From positions 372,001 through 436,000 of the forward strand of contig NZ_FRCX01000003.1 in assembly GCF_900143065.1 (NCBI RefSeq): a stretch of 64,000 nt of DNA, in the 5' to 3' direction. The notes beneath the pieces were generated by a model, which did not search any database, had not been told where the DNA came from, and saw only the letters and a list, made by a program, of their open reading frames with translations. The translations under genes were made by a program, and so were the position numbers. The stretch comes from Duganella sacchari. Lineage in GTDB: Bacteria > Pseudomonadota > Gammaproteobacteria > Burkholderiales > Burkholderiaceae_D. This document shows, piece by piece, positions 8,237 through 16,785 of the stretch; within the stretch, counting starts at the first letter, position 1; every line of letters starts with the position of its first letter.

Positions 8237-9850
8237 ATGCGCTTAACAGAGAACAGCCTGAAAGCCGGAACGGGGACGGCGCAACCGCCATTATCCTCGT
8301 TCCAGTGTTTCATGCTATTGCTGGGAAAATACCGCGCCCAGTATATGTGGGTAACCTTGTTTGCGGCCGTGGTCGGCGGTGGCGGCGCCATGCTCCATCC
8401 CCTGCTGCTCAAGGCGATTTTTGACGCCGTGACGGTCGATACCGACTTCAGCCGTTTTGTGTATCTGGGCGCCTACTATCTGGCGCTGGGGCTGTCCGTC
8501 AACCTGCTGAGTTATCTGCTGTCATTGTGGCAGCAACAGCTGGATAACCAGATTGTCGCGCAGGCCAGCGAAAACCTGTTGCGCGCCTACTTCGCCAAGA
8601 ATTACAGCGAGGTGATACGCAATGGCAATGGCCACTACGTCAGCCGCATCCGCTCCGATGTCAAGGATGGCCTGGTGCCGATGCTGCCGCTGGTGCGCCG
8701 CATGGCGGTCAACCTGGTGACGCTGGCCGCGCTGGTGTCGGTGCTGGTGTATATCTCGTGGCAGGCGTTCCTGGTGCTGTTTGCGATCATTCCCATCGCC
8801 ACCCTGGTCAGCATTACGGTCGGCAAGAAAATCCGCGGGCTCACCAATATCGAACGCGACAAGGAAGCTGCGCTGCTGGACACGCTGACCAAATCGGTCA
8901 GCGCGTTCAAGATCATCCGTACCTTCGGCATGATCCCGCGCAGCCTGTCGGTGTTTTCCGGCAAAGTGGATGAGGCACTGGAATCCGGCTACCGCAAATT
9001 CCGCGTGGTGAACGGCCTGCAAAGGGCCAGCGATGTCACCATGGTCATTTCTGACGCGTGCTGTATTTTCGTCGGCGCCTATTTCGTTTTCAACCGCACC
9101 ATGACCGTGGGCGGCTACATCGGCTTCATGAATTCGTTCTGGCGTTCCGCCACCACGCTGATCGAGATCTTCCGCCAGTGGGCCGAACTGCATGGCCACA
9201 ACGCCATTGCCAGCCGTCTGGTGGACTTCATCAACGCGCATGCGGACCAGCCGTATCACACCCGGGCCAATGCGGTAACGGCCGCCGGCATCAGCTACGA
9301 CTACGATGGCAACCACATCATCAAGGGCTTCTCGATGCATGTGCAGCCCGGACAGAAAGTGCTGATTGCCGGCCAAAATGGCTCGGGCAAAACCACGCTG
9401 GCCAATATCCTGTCGGGTTATCTGCAACCGTCGGCGGGTGAGCTGGTGCTGCCCGCGCGTATCAATGCGGTGACGCTGCCGCTGCAGTTTCCGCCCATCG
9501 TGGTGCGCGCACTGGACCTGGATCGCCAGCTGCTCCAGCGGTTCAATCTCGACACGCCCGAGCTGCTGGACGCCTATCCCGACCAGCTGTCGGCGGGGCA
9601 GCAGCAGAAGCTGGCGCTGGCGCTGGCGCTGTCGTCCGATGCCGAGCTGTACATTCTGGATGAACCCCTGGCCAACCTGGATGTGTCGAGCCGCGCGCTG
9701 GCCATGCAGGAAATTGAGCAGCGCACCGCCGGCCGCATGCTGGTGATGATCATGCACGGCGCCGACGAATATGCCGCCGTGTTTGACCAGATCTATCAAC
9801 TGGGCAGCGTGCCGTTGCGGACGGACACCCTGAAGGCCGTCAACAGCTGA
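8237..9850 (+). CDS. ABC exporter, fused membrane and ATPase domains
   Basis: A 537-residue half-transporter: an exporter-type membrane domain of about six spans (residues 30-300), then a nucleotide-binding domain with GQNGSGKTT (about 378-386), signature LSAGQQQ (about 451), Walker B LYILDEP and the switch His in MIMHG. Only about 72 residues separate Walker A from the signature, against roughly 100 in typical exporters, so the domain is compact. No C39 leader-peptidase domain is attached. It starts 14 bases after lanKC and is the obvious candidate to move the modified peptide across the inner membrane. Confidence 0.88.
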   Translation: MRLTENSLKAGTGTAQPPLSSFQCFMLLLGKYRAQYMWVTLFAAVVGGGGAMLHPLLLKAIFDAVTVDTDFSRFVYLGAYYLALGLSVNLLSYLLSLWQQQLDNQIVAQASENLLRAYFAKNYSEVIRNGNGHYVSRIRSDVKDGLVPMLPLVRRMAVNLVTLAALVSVLVYISWQAFLVLFAIIPIATLVSITVGKKIRGLTNIERDKEAALLDTLTKSVSAFKIIRTFGMIPRSLSVFSGKVDEALESGYRKFRVVNGLQRASDVTMVISDACCIFVGAYFVFNRTMTVGGYIGFMNSFWRSATTLIEIFRQWAELHGHNAIASRLVDFINAHADQPYHTRANAVTAAGISYDYDGNHIIKGFSMHVQPGQKVLIAGQNGSGKTTLANILSGYLQPSAGELVLPARINAVTLPLQFPPIVVRALDLDRQLLQRFNLDTPELLDAYPDQLSAGQQQKLALALALSSDAELYILDEPLANLDVSSRALAMQEIEQRTAGRMLVMIMHGADEYAAVFDQIYQLGSVPLRTDTLKAVNS

Positions 9851-9894
9851 CCTGGCGTGCCCGCATCCCTAACCATGACTGAGTTCCTGATCCC

Positions 9895-11214
9895 ATGCTG
9901 AGTTATTACTTCCAAGTCGCCCTGCATAACACGCGGCGCAACAAGGCGCTGACGATGCTGATGATATTGGCGATTGCGGTTGGCATCGGCGCCAGCATGA
10001 CCACGCTGACCGTGATGCAGCTGCTGTCCGGTGATCCGCTGCCGGGACGCAGCCAGCACCTCTATTATCCCCAGGTGGATGTCTCGCCCAAGTCCAAGGG
10101 CCGCGAACCGCTTGATGTGCTGGACTACCGCACCGCCATGGACCTGTGGAGCGCGCGGCAGGCAGACCAGCAGACGCTGGTGGCCAACAGCCAGGTCAAG
10201 CTGCGCGCGCCCGACACGGCGTTGCCGCCGCTGATGCTGGCCATGACCTCCACCACGGCCGACTTCTTCAGCATGTTCAACGTGCCCTTCAAGTACGGCA
10301 AGGGCTGGAGCCAGGCCGATGACGCGGCGCGCGCGCGCGTGGCAGTGATCTCCGCCAGTCTCAACGACAAGCTGTTCGGCGGCGGCGACAGCGTCGGCCG
10401 CGTGATCCGGCTGGGCGATGCGGATGTCCGGATTGCTGGCGTGCTGGCGCCATGGCGGCCGTTCCCGCTGTTCTATCAGGTGCGCGGCGGCCGCTTTGCC
10501 AACGGTGACACGTCGGGGTTTTACGGCAAGACCGAGGATGTGTTCACGCCCTTCTCCACCAGCCTGGACGTCAATCCCGGCAATTTCCAGCCATTTACCT
10601 GCTGGGCCTCGCCGGAGCAGCCGGGCCATCTTGAACAGGCGCCGTGCGTCTGGGTGGCGCTGTGGGTGCGCCTGGACAGTCCGGCCAAGGTCGCCGCCTA
10701 CCGCCACTTCCTGCAGAACTATGCCACCCAGCAGAAAGCCCAGGGCCGCATCAAACATGCGGACAACACCCGCCTGCGTTCGCTGATGCAGTGGCTGGAC
10801 TTCAACCGGGTCGTGCCCAGCGATACCAAGCTGCAGACGGCGCTGGCGTTTGCCTTCCTGGCGATTTGCCTGACCAACGTGCTGAGCCTGTTGTCGGCCA
10901 AGTTCCTGCGGCATAGCGCGGAGACCGGGCTGCGCCGCGCGCTGGGCGCGACGCGCGGCTCGGTGTTCGCGCAGTGTATGGCCGAGTCCGCCATCATTGG
11001 TGTACTGGGCGGCGCGATGGGATTGCTGCTGACCCTGCTTGGCCTGTCGCTGGTGCGGCGCCAGCCGGTGCCGTACGCAGATGGCGCTTATCTGGACCTC
11101 ACCATGTTCCTGTGGACCTTCGCCCTGTCCCTGCTGGTGAGCCTGCTGGCAGGCATGCTGCCGGCCTTGCGCGCCACGCTGATCCAGCCGGCGACGCAGT
11201 TGAAAACGTTATAG
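9895..11214 (+). CDS. MacB/FtsX-type ABC transporter permease 1
   Basis: A 439-residue permease: one N-terminal membrane helix (about 18-42), a large periplasmic MacB-like core (about 45-305) and three C-terminal helices. The conserved ETGLRRALGATRGSVF cytoplasmic coupling segment precedes the last helices. FtsX/MacB-type permeases do not move substrate through the membrane; they pull substrates from the periplasm or outer leaflet toward TolC. The gene lies between the exporter and a second permease of the same type, so the pump probably uses a heterodimer with the separate ATPase at 13730. Confidence 0.88.
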   Translation: MLSYYFQVALHNTRRNKALTMLMILAIAVGIGASMTTLTVMQLLSGDPLPGRSQHLYYPQVDVSPKSKGREPLDVLDYRTAMDLWSARQADQQTLVANSQVKLRAPDTALPPLMLAMTSTTADFFSMFNVPFKYGKGWSQADDAARARVAVISASLNDKLFGGGDSVGRVIRLGDADVRIAGVLAPWRPFPLFYQVRGGRFANGDTSGFYGKTEDVFTPFSTSLDVNPGNFQPFTCWASPEQPGHLEQAPCVWVALWVRLDSPAKVAAYRHFLQNYATQQKAQGRIKHADNTRLRSLMQWLDFNRVVPSDTKLQTALAFAFLAICLTNVLSLLSAKFLRHSAETGLRRALGATRGSVFAQCMAESAIIGVLGGAMGLLLTLLGLSLVRRQPVPYADGAYLDLTMFLWTFALSLLVSLLAGMLPALRATLIQPATQLKTL

Positions 11215-11222
11215 AGGACGCC

Positions 11223-12437
11223 ATGCAGATCCCATACATAGTTGCGGCGCTGCGCAAGCACCGCCTCGCCACCTTCCTGATCGCACTGCAAATCTCGCTC
11301 GCGTGTGCGGTACTGTGCAATGCCTGCTTCCTGGTGGTCCAGCGCGTCCAGTCGACGCAGATGGACAGCGGCATCGAGGAAGCCGCACTGGGCACGGTCA
11401 AGCTGTCCGGCTTCACGCCGGACCAGGCGGCTGATCTCAATGCGCGCATGCTGGCCGCGTTGCAGGGAATCGCCGGCGTCGAGGCGGTCAGCGTAGTGAA
11501 CATGGTGCCGTTTGGCGAGCCGGTGGCCAGCGCCGGCGTGCGGCTCGACCAGGACGGCAAGCATTTTGGCGGCGTGATCGATTTTTATGTGGGCGATGCC
11601 AAGGCGGTAGCAACGTTTGGCTTGCAGCTGCTGGCCGGCCGCTTGCCGCAGGCCGACGACTACACACCGATCGCCGACACGGTCCCGGCCAATCCCGTGG
11701 TGCTGATTACGCAAACCCTGGCCAGCCATTTCTGGCCCGGCCAGAACCCGGTGGGACAGCAGTTCTGGGCCATGGGTACCAGCTTCCGCGTGGCCGGCGT
11801 GGTACGTCACCTGTCGGTGGCGGCGCCGGGCGGTGGCCAGAGCGCCGACCCTGACTGGGCGGTGTTTGTGCCGGCCGTTGCCGGGCCGCAACTGGTCGGC
11901 AAATATCTGCTGCGCGGGCGGCCCGCCGATATCGCGCGCATCGTGGAAGACGCCAGGGCGGTAGCGAACCAGACGGCAACGGACGCCGTGCTGGACGTCG
12001 AACAAAGCCGTACCGTGCCGGCGCTGCGCGCCAGCTATTTCAATAGCAGCTATGTGATGGCATTGCTGCTGCTGGGCGTCTGTGTAGCATTGCTGGGCAC
12101 GACCGCGCTGGGCATCGTCGGCCTGGCCAGTTTCTGGGTGACCCAGCGCAGCAAGCAGATCGGCATCCGGCGCGCGCTGGGCGCCACTACCGGCGATATC
12201 CTGCGTTATTTCCAGATCGAGAACTTCATCATCGTGAGCCTGGGCATCACGATCGGCATGCTGCTGGCCTACGGCCTGAACCTGGGCCTGATGCGCTTTT
12301 ACGAACTGCCGCACCTGCCGCTGGCGTATTTACCGGTCGGCGCCGTGGCGCTGTGGATACTGGGCCAGCTGGCGGTGCTGGCGCCCGCGCTGCGGGCGGC
12401 GGCCATTCCGCCCATGGCCGCCATCAAGGCAGTCTGA
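11223..12437 (+). CDS. MacB/FtsX-type ABC transporter permease 2
   Basis: A 404-residue permease with the same topology as its upstream neighbour: first helix about 20-40, periplasmic domain about 45-280, then three helices with KQIGIRRALGATTGDIL before the last pair. The frame is open further left (to 10974) inside the previous gene, but MQIPYIVAALRKHRL is preceded by AGAGG and starts 8 bases after the previous stop, so 11223 is the start. Two different permeases plus a separate ATPase is the LolC/LolE/LolD type of layout. Confidence 0.87.
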   Translation: MQIPYIVAALRKHRLATFLIALQISLACAVLCNACFLVVQRVQSTQMDSGIEEAALGTVKLSGFTPDQAADLNARMLAALQGIAGVEAVSVVNMVPFGEPVASAGVRLDQDGKHFGGVIDFYVGDAKAVATFGLQLLAGRLPQADDYTPIADTVPANPVVLITQTLASHFWPGQNPVGQQFWAMGTSFRVAGVVRHLSVAAPGGGQSADPDWAVFVPAVAGPQLVGKYLLRGRPADIARIVEDARAVANQTATDAVLDVEQSRTVPALRASYFNSSYVMALLLLGVCVALLGTTALGIVGLASFWVTQRSKQIGIRRALGATTGDILRYFQIENFIIVSLGITIGMLLAYGLNLGLMRFYELPHLPLAYLPVGAVALWILGQLAVLAPALRAAAIPPMAAIKAV

Positions 12438-12454
12438 CTTCGAATGGGCAGCCG

Positions 12455-13720
12455 ATGATACCGGATACTTCCACTCAGGACACCCGTCTCCCCGTCGCCG
12501 CGCCGCGTACCCGCAAATGGCTGGCGCTCGGGCTGGCGGTCATGGTGCTGGCGGGCTGGCTCGCCATGCAATTGAAAGAGGCGGTGGTGGGCGGGGCCAG
12601 CGTCAGCCTCGACCGTCTGACGCTGGCCCCGGTGGAATCGGGCGAGCTGACGCGCGACGTGGCCGCCGAGGGCCGCGTGGTGGCCGCCGCTGCGCCGACG
12701 CTGTATGCCGGTTCCGACGGCACTGTCACGCTGTCGGTACAGCCGGGCGATGCGGTCAAGGCCGGGCAGATGGTGGCGCAGATCACCAGTCCTGAACTGC
12801 AGGCCAGTCTGGCGCAGTCGCGCAGTGCGGCCGATGCGCTGAAAAGCGAATGGCTGCGTGCCCAGGCCGACGCCCGCCAGGCCCGTGCGGCGGCGGAAGC
12901 GGGCGTGCAGACCGCCGCGCTGGCGCTGACCTCCGCCGAGAATGACCTGACGCGCCAGACCCGCGCGTTCGATGCTGGCGCGGCGGCCGGCATCGCGGTC
13001 GACCAGGCGCGCGATGCGCTGGCGCGGGCCCGCATCGCCCATCAGCAGGCGATCCAGGCGCTCACGCTCAAGGACGACGCCACCCGCTTTGAACTGGCGG
13101 CCCGCCGCCAGGCCCATGAGCGTGCCGAACTGCAGGTGGCCGACTTGCAGCGCCTGCAGACCGGCCTGACGGTGCGCGCGCCTGTCGATGGCCAGGTGGG
13201 CCAGGTATTTGTGGCGGACCGCTCTTCCGTGGCCAAGGACGCCAAGCTGCTGGCGGTGATTGACCTTACCCGGCTGGAAGTTCAGATCCAGGTGGCGGAA
13301 AGCCAGGCGCGCGAGCTGGCGCCGGGCATGCTGGGCGAACTCAGCGGCAACGGCCAGCGCTGGCGCGGCCGCATCAGCAGCGTCTCGCCGGAAGTGGTGA
13401 ATGGCGAGGTGGCCGCGCGGCTGCGTTTTGACGGCGCGCAGCCGGCGGCGCTGCGCCAGAACCAGCGCCTGTCGGCGCGCGTCGTGCTGGACCAGCGCGA
13501 GCGCGTGCTGCGCGTGGCGCGCGGGCCGTTTGTTGAAGAAAGCGGCGGCCACTGGGCGTACGTGGTGGTCAACCAGGTTGCCGTCAGACGTCCGGTGCGC
13601 CTCGGCGCGCAAAGCCTGACGCAGGTCGAGGTCCTGAGCGGGCTCAAGGCCGGCGACCAGGTTGTGATTGCGGGCGCCGATGTGTTCAAGGGCGCCAGCC
13701 AAGTTCAATTAATTCAGTAA
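12455..13720 (+). CDS. periplasmic adaptor (membrane-fusion protein, HlyD/RND-type)
   Basis: A 421-residue adaptor: a short cytoplasmic tail, one membrane anchor (about 25-42), a lipoyl/barrel-sandwich half (LYAGSDGTVTLSVQPGDAVKAGQ), a long Ala/Gln-rich coiled-coil hairpin (about 105-225), the second lipoyl half (TVRAPVDGQVGQVFV) and beta-barrel domains to the end. It would bridge the MacB-like permeases and the TolC-like channel at 14434. The ATG at 12455 follows the permease 2 stop by 17 bases and is favoured over an upstream in-frame ATG inside that gene. Confidence 0.88.
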   Translation: MIPDTSTQDTRLPVAAPRTRKWLALGLAVMVLAGWLAMQLKEAVVGGASVSLDRLTLAPVESGELTRDVAAEGRVVAAAAPTLYAGSDGTVTLSVQPGDAVKAGQMVAQITSPELQASLAQSRSAADALKSEWLRAQADARQARAAAEAGVQTAALALTSAENDLTRQTRAFDAGAAAGIAVDQARDALARARIAHQQAIQALTLKDDATRFELAARRQAHERAELQVADLQRLQTGLTVRAPVDGQVGQVFVADRSSVAKDAKLLAVIDLTRLEVQIQVAESQARELAPGMLGELSGNGQRWRGRISSVSPEVVNGEVAARLRFDGAQPAALRQNQRLSARVVLDQRERVLRVARGPFVEESGGHWAYVVVNQVAVRRPVRLGAQSLTQVEVLSGLKAGDQVVIAGADVFKGASQVQLIQ

Positions 13721-13729
13721 GGGATTGCC

Positions 13730-14437
13730 ATGCTTGAGATGCACCATATCGCCAAGGTGTACCGCACCGAAACGGTTGAAACCGCTGCACTGCGCGACTT
13801 CAATCTCCATGTGACGCCAGGGGAATTTGTTGCCGTTACCGGGGCTTCCGGTTCCGGCAAGAGTACCTTCCTGGGCATCGCTGGCCTGATTGAAGCGCCG
13901 AGCGGCGGCCGTTATGTGCTCGACGGCGTCGACGTCAGCCAGATGAACGACAGGCAGCGCAGCCGCCTGCGCAACCAGAAGATCGGCTTTGTTTTTCAGG
14001 CCTTCAATCTGATACCGGACCTGAACCTGCGCGACAATATCGAAGTGCCGCTCGGCTATCGTGGCCTGCGCGCGGCCGAGCGCCGCGAACTGGCACAGGC
14101 AGCGCTCGCCAAGGTCGGGCTGGCTGGCCGTGCGCGCCATTATCCCGGCCAGCTGTCCGGCGGCCAGCAGCAGCGCGTCGCGATTGCGCGCGCGCTGGCG
14201 GGCAATCCGCCGCTGCTGCTGGCCGACGAACCAACCGGCAACCTGGATACCCAGATGGCCGCCGGCGTCATCGATCTGCTGCAGGAGCTGCATGCTGGCG
14301 GCGCCACCATTGTGATGGTCACCCACGACCTGCATCTGGCCGAACGCGCGCAGCGCATCGTCAAGGTCATGGACGGCCAGGCCGCCGAAGTCGCGCGTGA
14401 TGCACGCCTGCACAGTGTGAGCGGCAGCGCTGCATGA
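13730..14437 (+). CDS. ABC transporter ATPase (LolD/MacB-like)
   Basis: A 235-residue stand-alone ATPase of the LolD/MacB/FtsE group: Walker A GASGSGKST, Q-loop VFQAFNLIPDLN, signature LSGGQQQRVAIARAL, Walker B LLLADEPTGNLD and switch VTHD. It would drive the two FtsX-type permeases at 9895 and 11223. It starts 9 bases after the adaptor gene, and its stop overlaps the ATG of the outer-membrane gene (ATGA), so the pump genes form one translational unit. Confidence 0.92.
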   Translation: MLEMHHIAKVYRTETVETAALRDFNLHVTPGEFVAVTGASGSGKSTFLGIAGLIEAPSGGRYVLDGVDVSQMNDRQRSRLRNQKIGFVFQAFNLIPDLNLRDNIEVPLGYRGLRAAERRELAQAALAKVGLAGRARHYPGQLSGGQQQRVAIARALAGNPPLLLADEPTGNLDTQMAAGVIDLLQELHAGGATIVMVTHDLHLAERAQRIVKVMDGQAAEVARDARLHSVSGSAA

Positions 14438-15705
14438 GACGGTTGCTGTGCATCGGTTTATTGGTCGTGTGTCCGCCGGTCTGGGCTGCCCTCAGTGATG
14501 ACCTGCTGAGTGTTTATACCCGGGCGCGCGGCAATTATCCTGCGCTTCAGCAGGCGCAGGCCCAGGCCGGCGCCAGCAATGCCAGCGCGGATCTCAACCG
14601 CGCGCCGCTGCTGCCGCAATGGACGCTCAGCGTCACGCCCCGGCAAACGGCAGGGGTGAACAGCAATAACGCCAGTAGCCAGATCACGCAGACCATCGTC
14701 AATCTGGCGGCGCTCGACACCTGGCGTGCTGCGCGCGCCGATGCCCAGGCGCAGGCAGCCACGCTGCGCGCGGCCGAGCAGGCTCTGGTGGCTGAGGTGG
14801 CGGTGCGCTATTTCGCCCTGCTCAGCGCGCAAAGCCAGCTCGATACCTTGTCCGCCAACGAGGCAGCGGTCGCGGAGCTGGTCAGGCAGAGCAAGGTGCG
14901 CGTGGCCGAGCGCCTCACGGCGGCGGTGGACGTCGACCAGGCGCGCGCCTATCTCGGTCTGGCCCAGGCCGCCACGCAGCAGGCCAGGGAAGCGCTGGCG
15001 GATGCCAATCAGGCGGTCCAGGAACTCACGGGCGAAGCGCCGTTGCCGCTCAAGCCGCTGCGCCAGGGCTTCCAGCCGGCCCTGCCGCAACCTGCTGACG
15101 CCCCGGCCTGGGTCACGGAAGCGCTGGCTGACAACCCGGTGCTGCAATCAGGGAAGGAACTTGTGCTGGCATCGGAAGCGCGTATCAAGGCCGCGCGCGC
15201 GGCCAACCTGCCGACCCTGGGATTGAGCTTCAGCACCGACCGCGGACTGGTAAATGGCGCGGCCGGCAGCCGCCAGGTGACCACCAATACCGTCGGGCTG
15301 ACGCTGAACGTGCCGATTGTGGCAGGCGGTGCGACGTTTGCCGCGACCCGGCAGGCGCTCTACAACCGCGACGCCGCCAGTGCCCAATTCGAAGCCAGCC
15401 GCCGCAGCATTGTGCGCAATGTCGAAGCGCAGCTGCAGGCCGTGCGCGGCAGCGTGGCGGAGATTGCCATCGCGGAGCCGGGCGCGGAAGCAGCCGAGCG
15501 CGCCCTGTCCGCCAGCCGTGCCGGCCATCAGTACGGCACCCGTACCCTGACCGATGTGCTGAATGCGATCCAGACCAATGGCCAGGCGCAACTGCAGCTG
15601 ACGCAGGCCCGTCATCGCCATCTAGTGGCGCTGCTGCAGCTCAAGCAGGCCGTGGGACGGCTGAGTGTTGATGATCTCGTGGCAGTGAACGCCCTGCTGG
15701 AATAG
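14434..15705 (+). CDS. TolC-family outer-membrane efflux protein
   Basis: A 423-residue protein with a signal peptide (MRRLLCIGLLVVCPPVWA) and the duplicated helical-hairpin pattern of TolC-family channels: long Ala/Gln-rich helices, AARADAQAQAATLRAAEQ in the first half, and GLTLNVPIVAGG with TLTDVLNAIQTNGQAQLQLTQA in the second. It would supply the outer-membrane exit for the adaptor and ABC pump encoded just upstream. Having its own TolC makes the cluster self-sufficient for export. No clear terminator follows. Confidence 0.9.
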   Translation: MRRLLCIGLLVVCPPVWAALSDDLLSVYTRARGNYPALQQAQAQAGASNASADLNRAPLLPQWTLSVTPRQTAGVNSNNASSQITQTIVNLAALDTWRAARADAQAQAATLRAAEQALVAEVAVRYFALLSAQSQLDTLSANEAAVAELVRQSKVRVAERLTAAVDVDQARAYLGLAQAATQQAREALADANQAVQELTGEAPLPLKPLRQGFQPALPQPADAPAWVTEALADNPVLQSGKELVLASEARIKAARAANLPTLGLSFSTDRGLVNGAAGSRQVTTNTVGLTLNVPIVAGGATFAATRQALYNRDAASAQFEASRRSIVRNVEAQLQAVRGSVAEIAIAEPGAEAAERALSASRAGHQYGTRTLTDVLNAIQTNGQAQLQLTQARHRHLVALLQLKQAVGRLSVDDLVAVNALLE

Positions 15706-15759
15706 GGCGTTGCCGGGAAGCTTACCCTAGCGCGGTCGGATACAAATTTTATTTGTATT

Positions 15760-16067
15760 AACTTTTTCCAGTGCAAATTAACTTTCTCGGTGACGTCTGA
15801 CTATGTTGCCGGCGATGGCCCGTGCGTGCTGTACGAGCAGGCTTCCAATAACACTGCGCCCGCGCGTACCCGCACGCGACTGAACTTGTTCGACTCTGCC
15901 AGCGGGTGACATATGTCTGGGCAACGCCAGACCGCAGCGTGGGCTTGTTTGTGAATGCAAACCTTGATACTCTGACCAGGGTGAGCGCGGTGCCGGAACC
16001 AGACGCATGGTGCCTGTTCGCCATCGGTGCGGCCGTACTGGCGGGCGCGACGCGCATAAGGAACTGA
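15760..16067 (+). pseudogene. decayed PEP-CTERM protein gene
   Basis: Two reading frames join into one plausible protein tail. The first runs from about 15760 through VTSDYVAGDGPCVLYEQ and ends NLFDSASG at a TGA (about 15907). The next frame continues QRVTYVWATPDRSVG and ends with a PEP-CTERM sorting tail: VPEPDAWCLFAIGAAVLAG followed by a basic end (RIRN) at 16065-16067. A single frameshift near 15900 would explain the break. No start codon, ribosome site or signal peptide is visible, so only a remnant remains. The PEP-CTERM reading is by pattern. Confidence 0.5.
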
Positions 16068-16102
16068 ACAGACCGGCGCAAGCCATCATTAAGGAGCCAT
16101 CG

Positions 16103-16669
16103 TTGGGCAAAGGCAGGCTGGAAGCATTTAGCGATGGCGTCATCGCGATCATTATTACCATCATGGTGCTGGAACTGAAGGTGCCGCATGGCGACAACCT
16201 GGATGCACTGCTGCCACTGTTCCCGGTGTTCCTGAGCTATGTGCTGAGCTTTATTTACGTCGGCATCTACTGGAACAACCACCATCACCTGATCCACATG
16301 GTGTCCCAAACCACGGGCGGGGCGTTGTGGGGCAATCTGCACCTGCTGTTCTGGCTGTCGCTGATACCGTTTGTGACGGGCTGGATGGGCGAGAACCATT
16401 TCTCTTCGCTGCCCGTGGCCTGCTACGGCTTCGTGCTGTTCATGAGCAGCATCGCCTACATGATGCTGGCGCTGTGCCTTGAAAAGAACAATCCCGCGCT
16501 GAAGGCGGCGCTGGGCAGCGACCGCAAAGGCAAGCTGTCCACCTTCCTGTATCTGATCGGCATAGGCGCCTCCTTCGTGCACCCGATGGCTGGATTTGCC
16601 GTCTATGTGCTGGTAGCGGCGATCTGGTTCATTCCTGATCGTCGGATCGAAACCCGCACTAAAGGCTGA
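16103..16669 (+). CDS. TMEM175-family potassium channel-like protein (DUF1211)
   Basis: The 188-residue membrane protein starts with the family hallmark GKGRLEAFSDGVIAIIITIMVLEL, in which the RxxxFSDGV motif defines TMEM175/DUF1211 proteins; bacterial members are tetrameric K+ channels. About six spans follow, with WNNHHHLIH after the third. The start is taken as TTG at 16103 because AAGGAG (16091-16096) lies 6 bases before it and no ATG fits. The frame is open back to 16007, but that part overlaps the decayed PEP-CTERM remnant. Neighbours give no functional hint. Confidence 0.85.
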   Translation: MGKGRLEAFSDGVIAIIITIMVLELKVPHGDNLDALLPLFPVFLSYVLSFIYVGIYWNNHHHLIHMVSQTTGGALWGNLHLLFWLSLIPFVTGWMGENHFSSLPVACYGFVLFMSSIAYMMLALCLEKNNPALKAALGSDRKGKLSTFLYLIGIGASFVHPMAGFAVYVLVAAIWFIPDRRIETRTKG

Positions 16670-16785
16670 CGCTACCGTTGATAGCATATCGCATAGAAAT
16701 TATTAGTTAGACATCTGCCGTAGATGCTCACACAATCGAACTGTTTCACTGGCAAAAATAATAATTCCAACTAGGGGATTCGACC

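Noticed and set aside
10974..11222. Upstream extension of permease 2
   Set aside because: Lies fully inside permease 1 in another frame; the ATG at 11223 has a ribosome site and begins the first membrane helix.
15758..16687. 309-codon frame on the minus strand
   Set aside because: Antisense of the TMEM175-like gene, whose FSDGV motif and membrane spans are clear.
16670..16785. Search for a terminator or riboswitch before the metalloprotease gene
   Set aside because: AT-rich spacer with no stable stem or known riboswitch pattern seen.
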